Assembly (NCBI RefSeq): GCF_009687845.1
Contig: NZ_BLAD01000089.1
Location: 1 to 58,780, forward strand
DNA from: Acrocarpospora corrugata
GTDB taxonomy: Bacteria; Actinomycetota; Actinomycetes; Streptosporangiales; Streptosporangiaceae
DNA length: 58,780 nucleotides
Reading direction: 5' to 3'
Shown here in pieces: positions 33,498 through 41,375 of the stretch. Made by a program: the position numbers and the translations under genes. The notes below the pieces were generated by a model that was given only the letters and a program-made list of their open reading frames with translations, had not been told where the DNA came from and searched no databases. Each line of letters starts with the position of its first letter. Within the stretch, counting starts at the first letter, position 1.

Positions 33498-34004
33498 TTA
33501 TCGGTCCGTGGCGACGGAGTCGGGCCCGCCCTGCGGGGCAGAGGTGGGCGGGCGCAGGGCTCGCGTGCAGAGAGTGAGGCTCTCCGTCAGCGTGCCGCGC
33601 GTGGCGTCGTCGATCTCGGCGAGCATGTCCGCTTCGATGCCGTCGAGCGAACGGTCGCAGCGCCGCAGTGCCGTCTGTCCCTCACGGGTGAGATGGGCGC
33701 GGAGCACCCGGCCGCCGTCCGGGTGTGCGTCCCGGTGGATCAGGCCGCGTTGTTCCAGGTCGCGGACGACCAGGTTCATCGCCTGCGGCGTGACGAAGGC
33801 GATGCGGGCCAGTTCGGCCGAGGAGAGCCCGTCGCGCATGCGCAGCTCGCTGAGCGCCATGTATTCGGTCGTCGTGATGCCGTACCGGACGAGCGCCTCG
33901 TCGAGCCGGGCGCGGATGCGACGCTCCAGTCGGTAGACCAGGTAGCTCAGGCGGGGGCCCGGCTTGACCGGCTGGTCGGCTGCAGGAGTGCGGCGCGAGG
34001 TCAC
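33498..34004 (-). CDS. MarR-family transcriptional regulator
   Basis: 168 aa from GTG 34004. Winged-HTH MarR fold: RLSYLVYRLERRIRARLDEA, GITTTEYMALSELRMRDGLS, SSAELARIAFVTPQAMNLVV (recognition helix), DLEQRGLIHRDAHPDGGRVL (wing). A C-terminal dimerisation helix follows. It is divergent from the CE1-CBM2 esterase gene at 34236. A strong inverted repeat (34045-34061) plus an extra half-site lie 41 bp upstream of its start, so autorepression and control of the esterase are likely. MarR proteins of this type often respond to aromatic acids or their CoA esters. Confidence 0.9.
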   Translation of the reverse strand: MTSRRTPAADQPVKPGPRLSYLVYRLERRIRARLDEALVRYGITTTEYMALSELRMRDGLSSAELARIAFVTPQAMNLVVRDLEQRGLIHRDAHPDGGRVLRAHLTREGQTALRRCDRSLDGIEADMLAEIDDATRGTLTESLTLCTRALRPPTSAPQGGPDSVATDR

Positions 34005-34044
34005 CGGATGACCATAACGGGCAATGTAAGTTTCGCGTCCTCAA

Positions 34045-34077
34045 TATCAAGCTACTTGATAACAAAATGCTTGATAA
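34045..34077. promoter_or_regulatory. MarR-type operator
   Basis: TATCAAG-CTA-CTTGATA (34045-34061) is a perfect 7-bp inverted repeat with a 3-nt spacer. A third half-site CTTGATAA follows at 34070-34077. It lies between the divergent MarR and esterase genes. Confidence 0.7.
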
Positions 34078-34235
34078 CCAGCGCAAGAACCGCTTTTTCC
34101 CCGGTGGAGCGTCATGATCCCGTACGAGCGCGGCTTGACCGCCCGCCGCCGGGGCTCCTATACCGGCTCTCATCAGGACGAGTCGGCGGCGCCGCGGCTT
34201 CGTGTAGCGAGCCAAGATCAAGCAGGGGAGAGCCG

Positions 34236-35552
34236 ATGAAGCGATTGACCGCCGTACTCGCGGGCGCCGGTGCCGCAGTGCTGTGCGCCGCCACGATCCT
34301 GGTGGCCGGACAGCCCGCCGCCGCGGCCACTCTGACCGAGGTGACGAACTTCGGCGCCAACCCCGGCAACCTGCGGATGCACCTCTACGTGCCGGACAAT
34401 GTGCAACCCAGCCCCGCGATCGTGCTCGCCATGCACGGTTGCGGAGGGTCAGGCCCGGGCTTCTACTCGGGTTCGGAGTTCCGGACCCTCGCCGACCAGT
34501 ACGGCTTCATCGTCATCTACCCGTCGGCGTCCAAGAAGGGCAACTGCTTCGACTCCTGGTCGGCCGCGTCGCAGGTACGCGGCGGCGGCAGTGACCCGGT
34601 CTCGCTGCTGTCCATGATCACCTACACACGGCAGCGCCACAACGGCGACGCCGGCCGCATTTACGTCACCGGCACGTCCGCGGGCGGTATGGAAACCAAC
34701 ATCATGCTCGGCAACTATCCCGACGTCTTCAAGGCGGGGGCGGCGTTCATGGGCGTGCCGTTCGGCTGCTTCGCGAGCGAGTCCGACTACATTCCCTCGC
34801 CCGGCGCCAGCAACTGCGCCTCCGGGCGGATCAGCAAGACGCCCCAGCAGTGGGGAGACCTGGTCCGTGCCGCCTACCCCGGGTACAGCGGCGCCAGGCC
34901 GCGCGTCCAGCTCTGGCACGGCACCACGGACAACCTCGTCTACTACGCCACCCATCAGCAGGCGATCGATCAGTGGACCAACGTATTCGGCCTGAGCCAG
35001 ACGCCCACCAGCACGGACACGCCGCAACCGAACTGGAACCGCCGCCGCTACGCCGACGGATCGGGCACGGCGCGGGTCGAGGCGTACAGCATCCAGGGGG
35101 CCGGCCACAGCCTGCCGATGAGCGGGATGGCCGCCGCCGCGATTCAGTTCTTCGGCCTCACCGGCGGGCCGAGCCCGTCACCGAGCCCTTCGCCGTCCCC
35201 CAGCCCTTCGCCGTCCCCGTCTCCCAACCCCGGGGCCGGGTGCAGGGTCACCTACCTTCCCACCACCTGGAACAACGGCTTCACCGCCGACGTCACTGTG
35301 ACGAACACCGGCGCGACACCCGTCAACGGCTGGACCGTGACCTGGACATGGCCGGGGAACCAGCGGGTCACCGGCGCCTGGAACGCCACCGTTACCCAGT
35401 CCGGTTCCCAGGTCAGCGCGCGCAACCTCTCCTACAACGGCGCCATCGCCCCGCAGGCCGGGACCGGCTTCGGGTTCCAGGGCACGTACAGCGGCGCCAA
35501 CGCGGCTCCGGCCGCGTTCGCGCTCAACGGGACCGCCTGCGTCATGGGGTGA
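34236..35552 (+). CDS. Secreted CE1/PHB-depolymerase-family esterase with CBM2
   Basis: 438 aa; CAGGGGAGAGCCG before ATG 34236. Signal peptide about 1-29 (GQPAAAATL). Esterase domain about 30-310: LAMHGCGGSGPGFYSGSEFR, VTGTSAGGMETNIML (Ser nucleophile), LWHGTTDNLVYY and IQGAGHSLPMSGM (His). A long Ser-Pro repeat linker (about 312-330) leads to a CBM2 cellulose-binding domain (about 332-438: CRVTYLPTTWNNGFTADVTV, WTVTWTWPGNQRVTGAWNAT, FGFQGTYSGANAAPAAFALN, C-terminal Cys). It is a paralogue of the 20013 product with a different binding module. A feruloyl or acetylxylan esterase role is likely. Its 3' end overlaps the convergent PaaX gene by 11 nt. Confidence 0.9.
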   Translation: MKRLTAVLAGAGAAVLCAATILVAGQPAAAATLTEVTNFGANPGNLRMHLYVPDNVQPSPAIVLAMHGCGGSGPGFYSGSEFRTLADQYGFIVIYPSASKKGNCFDSWSAASQVRGGGSDPVSLLSMITYTRQRHNGDAGRIYVTGTSAGGMETNIMLGNYPDVFKAGAAFMGVPFGCFASESDYIPSPGASNCASGRISKTPQQWGDLVRAAYPGYSGARPRVQLWHGTTDNLVYYATHQQAIDQWTNVFGLSQTPTSTDTPQPNWNRRRYADGSGTARVEAYSIQGAGHSLPMSGMAAAAIQFFGLTGGPSPSPSPSPSPSPSPSPSPNPGAGCRVTYLPTTWNNGFTADVTVTNTGATPVNGWTVTWTWPGNQRVTGAWNATVTQSGSQVSARNLSYNGAIAPQAGTGFGFQGTYSGANAAPAAFALNGTACVMG

Positions 35553-36375
35553 GTTCGTCCAGGACGCCGTCGGCCACGTTCCGGGCGGGTCGCTCGTACT
35601 CTTCCGCGCGGGTGTGGAAGACCTGCTCGGCCCGGATCGCCGGCCAGTCCGCGGGGAGGTGTTCGGCCGGCAGGTGGGGATCCTGCCGGACGAGTTGCAG
35701 CCAGTCGGTGTGCAGCGACAGCTGCCGTACGAGATCGTCCGGTGCGTCGGGAAGTGGCCGGGTGACGTCCCACCTGGCGAGGAACGCCCGATAGCGCCGG
35801 GCGATCTGCTCGATGTCGAAGGCCTTGGCGACCAGGTCGGCGGCCTCGGTGGGTTTGAACGCCCTGGCGGTCAGGACCGTGACGTGGTCGTCCACGTCCA
35901 GCGCGTCGAACACGCCGGTGACCTCCTTCGCGCCCGGCGCGATCCACAGCCCGCTCTGCAGCGGGCCGAATCCGGCCCAGATGAGCCGGGACCGCAGGTC
36001 GTGGCGGGTGCTGCGCCGGCTGTCGGGCAGCGAGAATCCGACGACCGTCCAGGTGCCGTCCCAGTCGCGGTTCACCGCGCCGGTCTCCCAGATCCGTCTG
36101 CGCCCGTCCCTGAGCACCGCCACCGCGTGCGGGGTGAGCCCGAGGTACGCCCTGCGTCCCACCCGGTACCGGATCAGGAAATTGCGCTTCACCATGCGGG
36201 CGAGCGTGGACCGGACGGCCTCTTCTGAGACGCCGAGGCGGGCGAACACGTCGATGATGCTGCCCGAGGAGATGGCGGTGCCGCGGTCCAGCGCGTAGAT
36301 GCCGAGGAAGCTGAATATCAGGGACTGCGGGCGCGTGGACGGCGCCGCCGGTTCGTCTTCGCCGCCGATGGTCAC
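35542..36375 (-). CDS. PaaX-family transcriptional regulator
   Basis: About 277 aa from GTG 36375. The N-terminal winged HTH has PQSLIFSFLGIYALDRGTAI, VFARLGVSEEAVRSTLARMV and KRNFLIRYRVGRRAYLGLTP. The central PaaX domain has WDGTWTVVGFSLPDSRRSTR and RSRLIWAGFGPLQSGLWIAP. The C-terminal domain has IARRYRAFLARWDVTRPLPD. PaaX proteins repress aromatic catabolism genes and are released by aryl-CoA. It is divergent from the amidohydrolase gene (72-nt gap), which with the transporter and CoA ligase forms its probable regulon. Its 3' end overlaps the esterase gene. Confidence 0.88.
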   Translation of the reverse strand: MTIGGEDEPAAPSTRPQSLIFSFLGIYALDRGTAISSGSIIDVFARLGVSEEAVRSTLARMVKRNFLIRYRVGRRAYLGLTPHAVAVLRDGRRRIWETGAVNRDWDGTWTVVGFSLPDSRRSTRHDLRSRLIWAGFGPLQSGLWIAPGAKEVTGVFDALDVDDHVTVLTARAFKPTEAADLVAKAFDIEQIARRYRAFLARWDVTRPLPDAPDDLVRQLSLHTDWLQLVRQDPHLPAEHLPADWPAIRAEQVFHTRAEEYERPARNVADGVLDELTP

Positions 36376-36447
36376 ATTGAAAGCGTAGACGGGCCATATG
36401 TCAGGCACATAATTGACGGAAGTCAGATATATGCCCGAGGAGGGCTC

Positions 36448-37314
36448 ATGAACGTCGACGAACTGGTCGCCATCGATGTGCACACGCACGCGGAGGTCTC
36501 CGCCGACGGGCACGCCTCGCTCAGTGACGGACTGGCCGGCGCCTCGGCGAAGTACTTCAAAGGGCACTCCCGGCCCACCATCCCCGAGATGGCCGCCTAC
36601 TACCGCGAGCGCAGGATGGCGGCGGTGGTGTTCACCGTCGACGCCGAGCACGCCACCGGGCATCCGCGCATCTCCAACGAGGAGGTCGCGGAGAGTTGCG
36701 CCGCCCACGCCGACGTGCTCATCCCCTTCGCCAGCGTCGATCCGTGGAAGGGCAGGGCGGGCGTCCGCGAGGCACGCCGGCTCGTGGCCGAGTACGGCGT
36801 GCGCGGCTTCAAGTTCCATCCGAGCGTGCAGGGCATGGCGCCCGACGACCGGGCGGCCTACCCCCTCTACGAGGCGATCGAGGAGATGGGCGTACCGGCA
36901 CTGTTCCACACCGGCCAGACCGGCATCGGCGCCGGCCTGCCCGGCGGAGGCGGGATCCGGCTGAAGTACTCCAACCCGATGCTGGTCGACGACGTCGCCG
37001 TGGACTTCCCCGAGTTGCGGATCATCCTCGCTCATCCGTCCTTCCCCTGGCAGGACGAGGCCCTGGCGGTCGCCACGCACAAGCCGTACGTGTACATCGA
37101 CCTGTCCGGATGGTCGCCGAAGTACTTCCCCCCACAGCTCATCCGGTACGCCAACACGCTGCTGAAGGACAGAGTCCTCTTCGGATCCGACTACCCGATG
37201 ATCACTCCGGACCGATGGCTCGCCGAGTTCGACGCCCTCGACATCAAGCCCGAGGTCCGCCCGAAGATCGTCAAGGGCAACGCCGTACGCCTGCTCGGGC
37301 TCGGCGCCTCCTAA
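36448..37314 (+). CDS. Amidohydrolase_2-family metal enzyme (decarboxylase/hydrolase-like)
   Basis: 288 aa; GAGGAGG before ATG. TIM-barrel metal motifs in order: VAIDVHTHAEVS (HxH), GFKFHPSVQG (His), PALFHTGQTG, RIILAHPSFPWQDEA (His) and RVLFGSDYPMITPDRW (Asp). This is the ACMSD/gamma-resorcylate decarboxylase-like branch, which includes non-oxidative aromatic acid decarboxylases and hydrolases. With PaaX control, an MHS transporter and an acyl-CoA synthetase it suggests use of a small aromatic or organic acid. The substrate cannot be named. A possible promoter is TAGACG-16-CATAAT upstream. Confidence 0.82.
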   Translation: MNVDELVAIDVHTHAEVSADGHASLSDGLAGASAKYFKGHSRPTIPEMAAYYRERRMAAVVFTVDAEHATGHPRISNEEVAESCAAHADVLIPFASVDPWKGRAGVREARRLVAEYGVRGFKFHPSVQGMAPDDRAAYPLYEAIEEMGVPALFHTGQTGIGAGLPGGGGIRLKYSNPMLVDDVAVDFPELRIILAHPSFPWQDEALAVATHKPYVYIDLSGWSPKYFPPQLIRYANTLLKDRVLFGSDYPMITPDRWLAEFDALDIKPEVRPKIVKGNAVRLLGLGAS

Positions 37315-37405
37315 TGCTGGGCAAAGGATTGACGTCCGTCATGAATGTGCCTAACCTCCGGGCAGGCAAGCGCAGCGGCTCACTCTCGGACTGAGGAGCT
37401 CGGTC

Positions 37406-38731
37406 ATGACGAACCCGCCGGTCTCACCCCCCAACCAGGTTCAGCTCCATCGCGCGGTGGCCTCCAGTTTCCTGGGCAGCGTCATCGAGTACTACGACTT
37501 CCTGCTGTACGCCACGGCCTCGGCGGTGGTCTTCGGCAAGGTCTTCTTCTCCTCGCTCGACCCGCTCACGGCCACGGTCGCCAGCTTCGGCACCTTCGCC
37601 ACGGGGTACCTCGCCAGGCCGCTCGGCGGAGTGATCTTCGGTCACTTCGGCGACCGGCTCGGCCGCAAGCGCATGCTGATCCTGACCATGACCCTGATGG
37701 GTCTCGCCAGCTTCCTCATCGGTGTGCTTCCCACCTACGAGCAGATCGGCGTCCTCGCCCCCATCGCCCTCGTCGCCCTTCGCGTACTGCAGGGCGTCGC
37801 CATCGGCGGCGAATGGGGAGGCGCCGTGCTGATGTCCGCCGAGCACGCGACCAGCCGCCGCGGCCTCTGGGCGAGCTTCACCAACGCCGGCGCCCCGTTC
37901 GGGATGGTGCTCTCCACCGGCGTGCTCAGCGGCGCCGCGGCCGTCCTGGGCGAGGAGGCGTTCCTGAGCTGGGGCTGGCGGGTGCCGTTCCTGCTGAGCG
38001 TGCTCCTGCTGGCGGTCGGCCTGTTCGTCCGGCTGCGGGTCGAGGAGACCCCCGTGTTCGAAGCGGCATCCGGCCGTCCCGGCCGGATGCCGCTGCTGGA
38101 GGTGTTCCGCCACCATCCGAGGACGCTGCTTCTCGGGGTGGGCGTCGGACTGGCCGCCTTCGTGGCCCAGGGCACGCTGACCACCTATCTCATCGCGTAC
38201 GGCGTCCGGACCGGTTTCACCCGGCAGGCGGTGCTGAACGGCCTCACGCTCTCCTCCGCGCTGGCCGTGGTGAGCATCATCGGCTGGTCGGCCCTCTCGG
38301 ACCGGGTCGGACGCCGTCCGGTCGTGCTGGCGGGCGCGCTGCTCATGGCCGGGTTCGGCTTCGTCCTGTTCCCGATGGTGAACACCGGCAGCGTCGCCGT
38401 GCTCACCATCGCGCTGGTGCTGGGCCAGGCGGTCATCCACCCGCTGATGTACGGCCCGCTCGCGGCGATGTACGCCGAACTCTTCCCCACCAGGAACCGC
38501 TACACCGGCGCCTCGCTCGGCTACCAGCTCGCCGGACTCGGCGCCGGGCTGGGCCCACTGCTGTTCGCCCAGCTGGACGCGTCGTCCGGAGGCGGCAGCA
38601 CGACGACGATCTCGGTGATCATCGCCGGCTGCTGCCTGCTGACCGTCGTCTGCGTGCTGGCCCTGCGCGAGACCAGCACCGACGACCTCACCTCGGACAC
38701 CCCGGCGGTCCCCGCCGCCACCGATGCGTAA
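37406..38731 (+). CDS. MFS transporter, metabolite:H+ symporter (MHS) family
   Basis: 441 aa with 12 predicted membrane segments. Signatures: SSFLGSVIEYYDFLLYATAS near the N-terminus, GHFGDRLGRKRMLILTMTLM (loop 2-3), RVLQGVAIGGEWGGAVLMSA and LSDRVGRRPVVLAGALLMAG (loop 8-9). These match the MHS group that imports small organic acids such as citrate, alpha-ketoglutarate, shikimate and dicarboxylates. It follows the amidohydrolase by 91 nt and overlaps the CoA ligase by 8 nt, so all three probably form one transcript for uptake and activation of an organic acid. Confidence 0.92.
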   Translation: MTNPPVSPPNQVQLHRAVASSFLGSVIEYYDFLLYATASAVVFGKVFFSSLDPLTATVASFGTFATGYLARPLGGVIFGHFGDRLGRKRMLILTMTLMGLASFLIGVLPTYEQIGVLAPIALVALRVLQGVAIGGEWGGAVLMSAEHATSRRGLWASFTNAGAPFGMVLSTGVLSGAAAVLGEEAFLSWGWRVPFLLSVLLLAVGLFVRLRVEETPVFEAASGRPGRMPLLEVFRHHPRTLLLGVGVGLAAFVAQGTLTTYLIAYGVRTGFTRQAVLNGLTLSSALAVVSIIGWSALSDRVGRRPVVLAGALLMAGFGFVLFPMVNTGSVAVLTIALVLGQAVIHPLMYGPLAAMYAELFPTRNRYTGASLGYQLAGLGAGLGPLLFAQLDASSGGGSTTTISVIIAGCCLLTVVCVLALRETSTDDLTSDTPAVPAATDA

Positions 38732-40259
38732 CGCCGGCCTCGGCGGCTGGCCCGCCCGCCGGGCCCAGATGAGCCCCGGCCGCACCGCGTTCGTCCTCGC
38801 GGACCGGTCGTTCAGCTACGCCGACGTCCACCAGCGGGCGACCCGCCTGGCGGCGCGGATGCGCGAGGCCGGGATCCGGGCGGGGGACCGGGTCGCCTAC
38901 CTCGGCCCCAACCACGTCGCCTTCGCCGAGACCATGTTCGCCACCCACATGCTGGGCGGCGTCTTCGTCCCGCTGAACTTCCGGCTGACCGCGCCCGAGA
39001 TCGCCTACCTGCTTCGGCACTCGGGCGCCTCCCTCCTCGTCTACGACCCCGGCTGCGCGGAGGCGGTGCGCGGCTTGCCCGGTCCCCGCACGGTCGTGGC
39101 CTTACGGTCGCCCGCCCCAGGGGAGCACGATTTCGAGACCTGGGCGTCGCAGGGCGATCCCGATCCCCTCGACGTCCCGGTGGCGCTCGACGACGTCGCC
39201 CTGATCCTCTACACCTCCGGCACCACCGGCCGTCCCAAGGGCGCCATGCTCAGCCACGCCAACCTGGTGTGGAACTGCTTGAACATGATGGTCGGCGTGG
39301 ACGTGACCAGCACCGAGGTGACGCTGATCAGCGCGCCGCTCTTCCACGTCGCGGCCCTGAACCAGACGCTGCTGCCGACCTTCCTCAAGGGCGGCACCTC
39401 CGTGATCATGCCCTCCTGGGACGCCGGGCTCTGCTACGACCTGATCGAGAAGCACCGCGTCACGTGGATGTTCGGCGTCACCACGATGTTCGCCGACTTC
39501 GCCCGGTCACCCCGCTGGGCCGACGCCGACCTCTCGTCGCTGCGCACCCTCATGTCCGGCGGCGCGGCCATCCCGGTGACTCTGATCCGCGCCTACCAGG
39601 ACAGGGGCCTGGTCTTCTGCCAGGGTTACGGACTGACCGAGACCGCACCCGGCGCGACCTTCCTCGACGCGGGCGAGAGCGTGCGCAAAGTGGGCTCGGC
39701 CGGAGTCCCCGTCTTCTTCGCCAACGTGCGTGTGCTCCGTCCCGACCGCACTCCCGCGGCGGCCGGGGAGCCCGGCGAGGTGCTCATCCAGGGGCCGAAC
39801 GTCACGCCCGGCTACTGGCGGGACCCGGAGGCGACCGCCGCGGTACTGAACGAAGACGGCTGGTTCCACTCCGGCGACATCGGGGTCGTGGACGACGAGG
39901 GCCATCTGACCATCGTCGACCGGGTCCAGGACATGTACATCTCCGGCGGGGAGAACGTCTACCCGGCGGAGGTCGAAGGCGTGCTCTTCGCGCATCCGGC
40001 CGTGGCGGAGGCCGCGGTGGTGGGGATGCCCGACCAGAAGTGGGGCGAGGTGGGCCGCGCCTTCGTGGTCCCCCGGCCCGGTGCCGCCGTCACTCCCGGG
40101 GAACTGACGGCCTTCCTCCGTCCTCGGCTCGCGAAGTACAAGATCCCCGTCTGTTTCGAGATCGTCGACGCGCTGCCGAAGACAGGCTCGGGCAAGATCC
40201 GCAAAGCCGAACTGCGCAACCGTCCCCTGCCTGGACGCCCGCGGGTCACCGGGGCTTGA
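38724..40259 (+). CDS. Acyl-CoA synthetase (AMP-forming), long-chain/aryl type
   Basis: 511 aa. ANL superfamily: LYTSGTTGRPKGAMLSHANL (ATP loop), FCQGYGLTETAPGATFLDAG (adenine and acyl region), GWFHSGDIGVVDDEGHLTIV (hinge), SGGENVYPAEVEGVL and LPKTGSGKIRK (catalytic Lys). It converts a carboxylic acid to its CoA thioester. In a PaaX-linked operon with an acid transporter an aryl or hydroxycinnamoyl substrate is plausible (inference); a fatty acid cannot be excluded. The start overlaps the transporter stop by 8 nt. The 3' end overlaps the convergent LacI gene by 14 nt. Confidence 0.9.
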   Translation: MRNAGLGGWPARRAQMSPGRTAFVLADRSFSYADVHQRATRLAARMREAGIRAGDRVAYLGPNHVAFAETMFATHMLGGVFVPLNFRLTAPEIAYLLRHSGASLLVYDPGCAEAVRGLPGPRTVVALRSPAPGEHDFETWASQGDPDPLDVPVALDDVALILYTSGTTGRPKGAMLSHANLVWNCLNMMVGVDVTSTEVTLISAPLFHVAALNQTLLPTFLKGGTSVIMPSWDAGLCYDLIEKHRVTWMFGVTTMFADFARSPRWADADLSSLRTLMSGGAAIPVTLIRAYQDRGLVFCQGYGLTETAPGATFLDAGESVRKVGSAGVPVFFANVRVLRPDRTPAAAGEPGEVLIQGPNVTPGYWRDPEATAAVLNEDGWFHSGDIGVVDDEGHLTIVDRVQDMYISGGENVYPAEVEGVLFAHPAVAEAAVVGMPDQKWGEVGRAFVVPRPGAAVTPGELTAFLRPRLAKYKIPVCFEIVDALPKTGSGKIRKAELRNRPLPGRPRVTGA

Positions 40260-41268
40260 CCGAGTCCCGGTGCCGTACCGGCATGGCGACCCGGTGCACC
40301 TGGCCGGGTTCGGCCTCCTCGCCCATCTGGTCGAACAGCACCTGCACCGCCTTGCGCCCCAGCTCGTAATGGGGCAACGCCACGGTCGTCAGCTTGGGCC
40401 GCATCCACGACGCGATGGGGTGGTCGTCGAACGACACCACCGACACGTCGTCGGGAACCGAGAGCCCGGCGTCGGCCAACGCCTGGTAGGCGCCCAGGGC
40501 CAGCCGGTCGTTGAGGCAGATCAGCGCCCGGGGGCGGTGGTCGGCCAGCAGGGACCGGGTCGCGGCCAGGCCCTCTTCCGGCTGCCACTCGGCGCAGGCG
40601 CGGGCTCCGGCGATCTTCAGGCCGGTCTCTCTGATGCCGACCAGGCGTTCCACCGCCGCGACGCTGGCGGCGGGCCCGTCGCGCAACCTAGGACCCGCCC
40701 CGATCAGGTAGACCCCCTCGTGGTGGCCTGCCTCCAGCAGCAGCCGGGCGGCCGAACGCCCGGCCCCCACCTCGTCGGGCACGATCGAGGGCAGGCCGGA
40801 GGCCGGCTTTGGCAGCGCGTTGAGCAGTACGGCGGGCCCGATGTCCTTCGGGACCTTGATCGTCCGGGTGTACATGGCGGCCAGGATGATGCCGTCTACC
40901 TGGCGGTCCTGCATGGCGTGCAGCAGGCCGCGCTCCAGTGCGGGATCGCCCTCGGTCTCACCGATGAACAACATCACTCCGCGTTCGCGGGCGGCCTCCA
41001 GGGCGCCCTTGATCATGTCTCCGGCGAGGCGGGACGTCGCGACGGTGTCGGAGACGAAGCCGATCGTCCGGCTCGTTCCTGTTCGCAATCCGACGGAGAC
41101 CGCGTTGGGGCGATAGCCCAACTCATCCGCCGCACGCAGTACCCTCTGCTCGACGTCGTGGGAAATGCGCAGCTCACGGCCCCTGCCCGTCATCACGAGC
41201 GAGGCGGTGGTACGGGACACTCCGGCCGCCTGGGCCAGGTCGGCCAAAGTGACCCGGGGTCGACTCAC
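40246..41268 (-). CDS. LacI-family regulator of the fructoside operon
   Basis: About 340 aa from GTG 41268, with GGAGG 9 nt upstream; ATG 41286 is an alternative. HTH and hinge: RVTLADLAQAAGVSRTTASL, LRAADELGYRPNAVSVGLRT. The periplasmic-binding-like effector domain runs about 60-335 (IGFVSDTVATSRLAGDMIKG, DGIILAAMYTR, SLLADHRPRALICLNDRLAL, VSVVSFDDHPIASWMRPKLT). It is divergent from the binding protein of the operon it probably represses; the palindrome at 41345-41360 is the likely operator. The inducer is probably sucrose, a fructo-oligosaccharide or a derivative. Confidence 0.9.
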   Translation of the reverse strand: MSRPRVTLADLAQAAGVSRTTASLVMTGRGRELRISHDVEQRVLRAADELGYRPNAVSVGLRTGTSRTIGFVSDTVATSRLAGDMIKGALEAARERGVMLFIGETEGDPALERGLLHAMQDRQVDGIILAAMYTRTIKVPKDIGPAVLLNALPKPASGLPSIVPDEVGAGRSAARLLLEAGHHEGVYLIGAGPRLRDGPAASVAAVERLVGIRETGLKIAGARACAEWQPEEGLAATRSLLADHRPRALICLNDRLALGAYQALADAGLSVPDDVSVVSFDDHPIASWMRPKLTTVALPHYELGRKAVQVLFDQMGEEAEPGQVHRVAMPVRHRDSVKPR

Positions 41269-41344
41269 GGGGGAGGCCTCCAACATTCCAACCGAATTAC
41301 GGGGTCTTGACACCGTCGGATACGCACGGTGAGACTATCGCATC

Positions 41345-41360
41345 GCTAATCCGATTTAGC
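41345..41360. promoter_or_regulatory. LacI-type operator of the fructoside operon
   Basis: GCTAATCCGATTTAGC, a 16-bp near-perfect palindrome centred on CG, 15 bp before the binding-protein ATG. Binding would block transcription elongation or initiation from the TTGACA (41307) promoter region. It differs from the TGTTANCGCTAACA sites, so it belongs to the other LacI protein. Confidence 0.75.
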
Positions 41361-41375
41361 AAAGGGAGACGCGCT

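Noticed and set aside
35165-35225. Short tandem repeat suggestive of a microsatellite
   Set aside because: It encodes the Ser-Pro linker between esterase and CBM2, a normal protein feature.
36376-36447. Possible PaaX operator in the PaaX/amidohydrolase gap
   Set aside because: GTCAG half-sites are present, but no convincing symmetric site could be defined, so no operator is listed.
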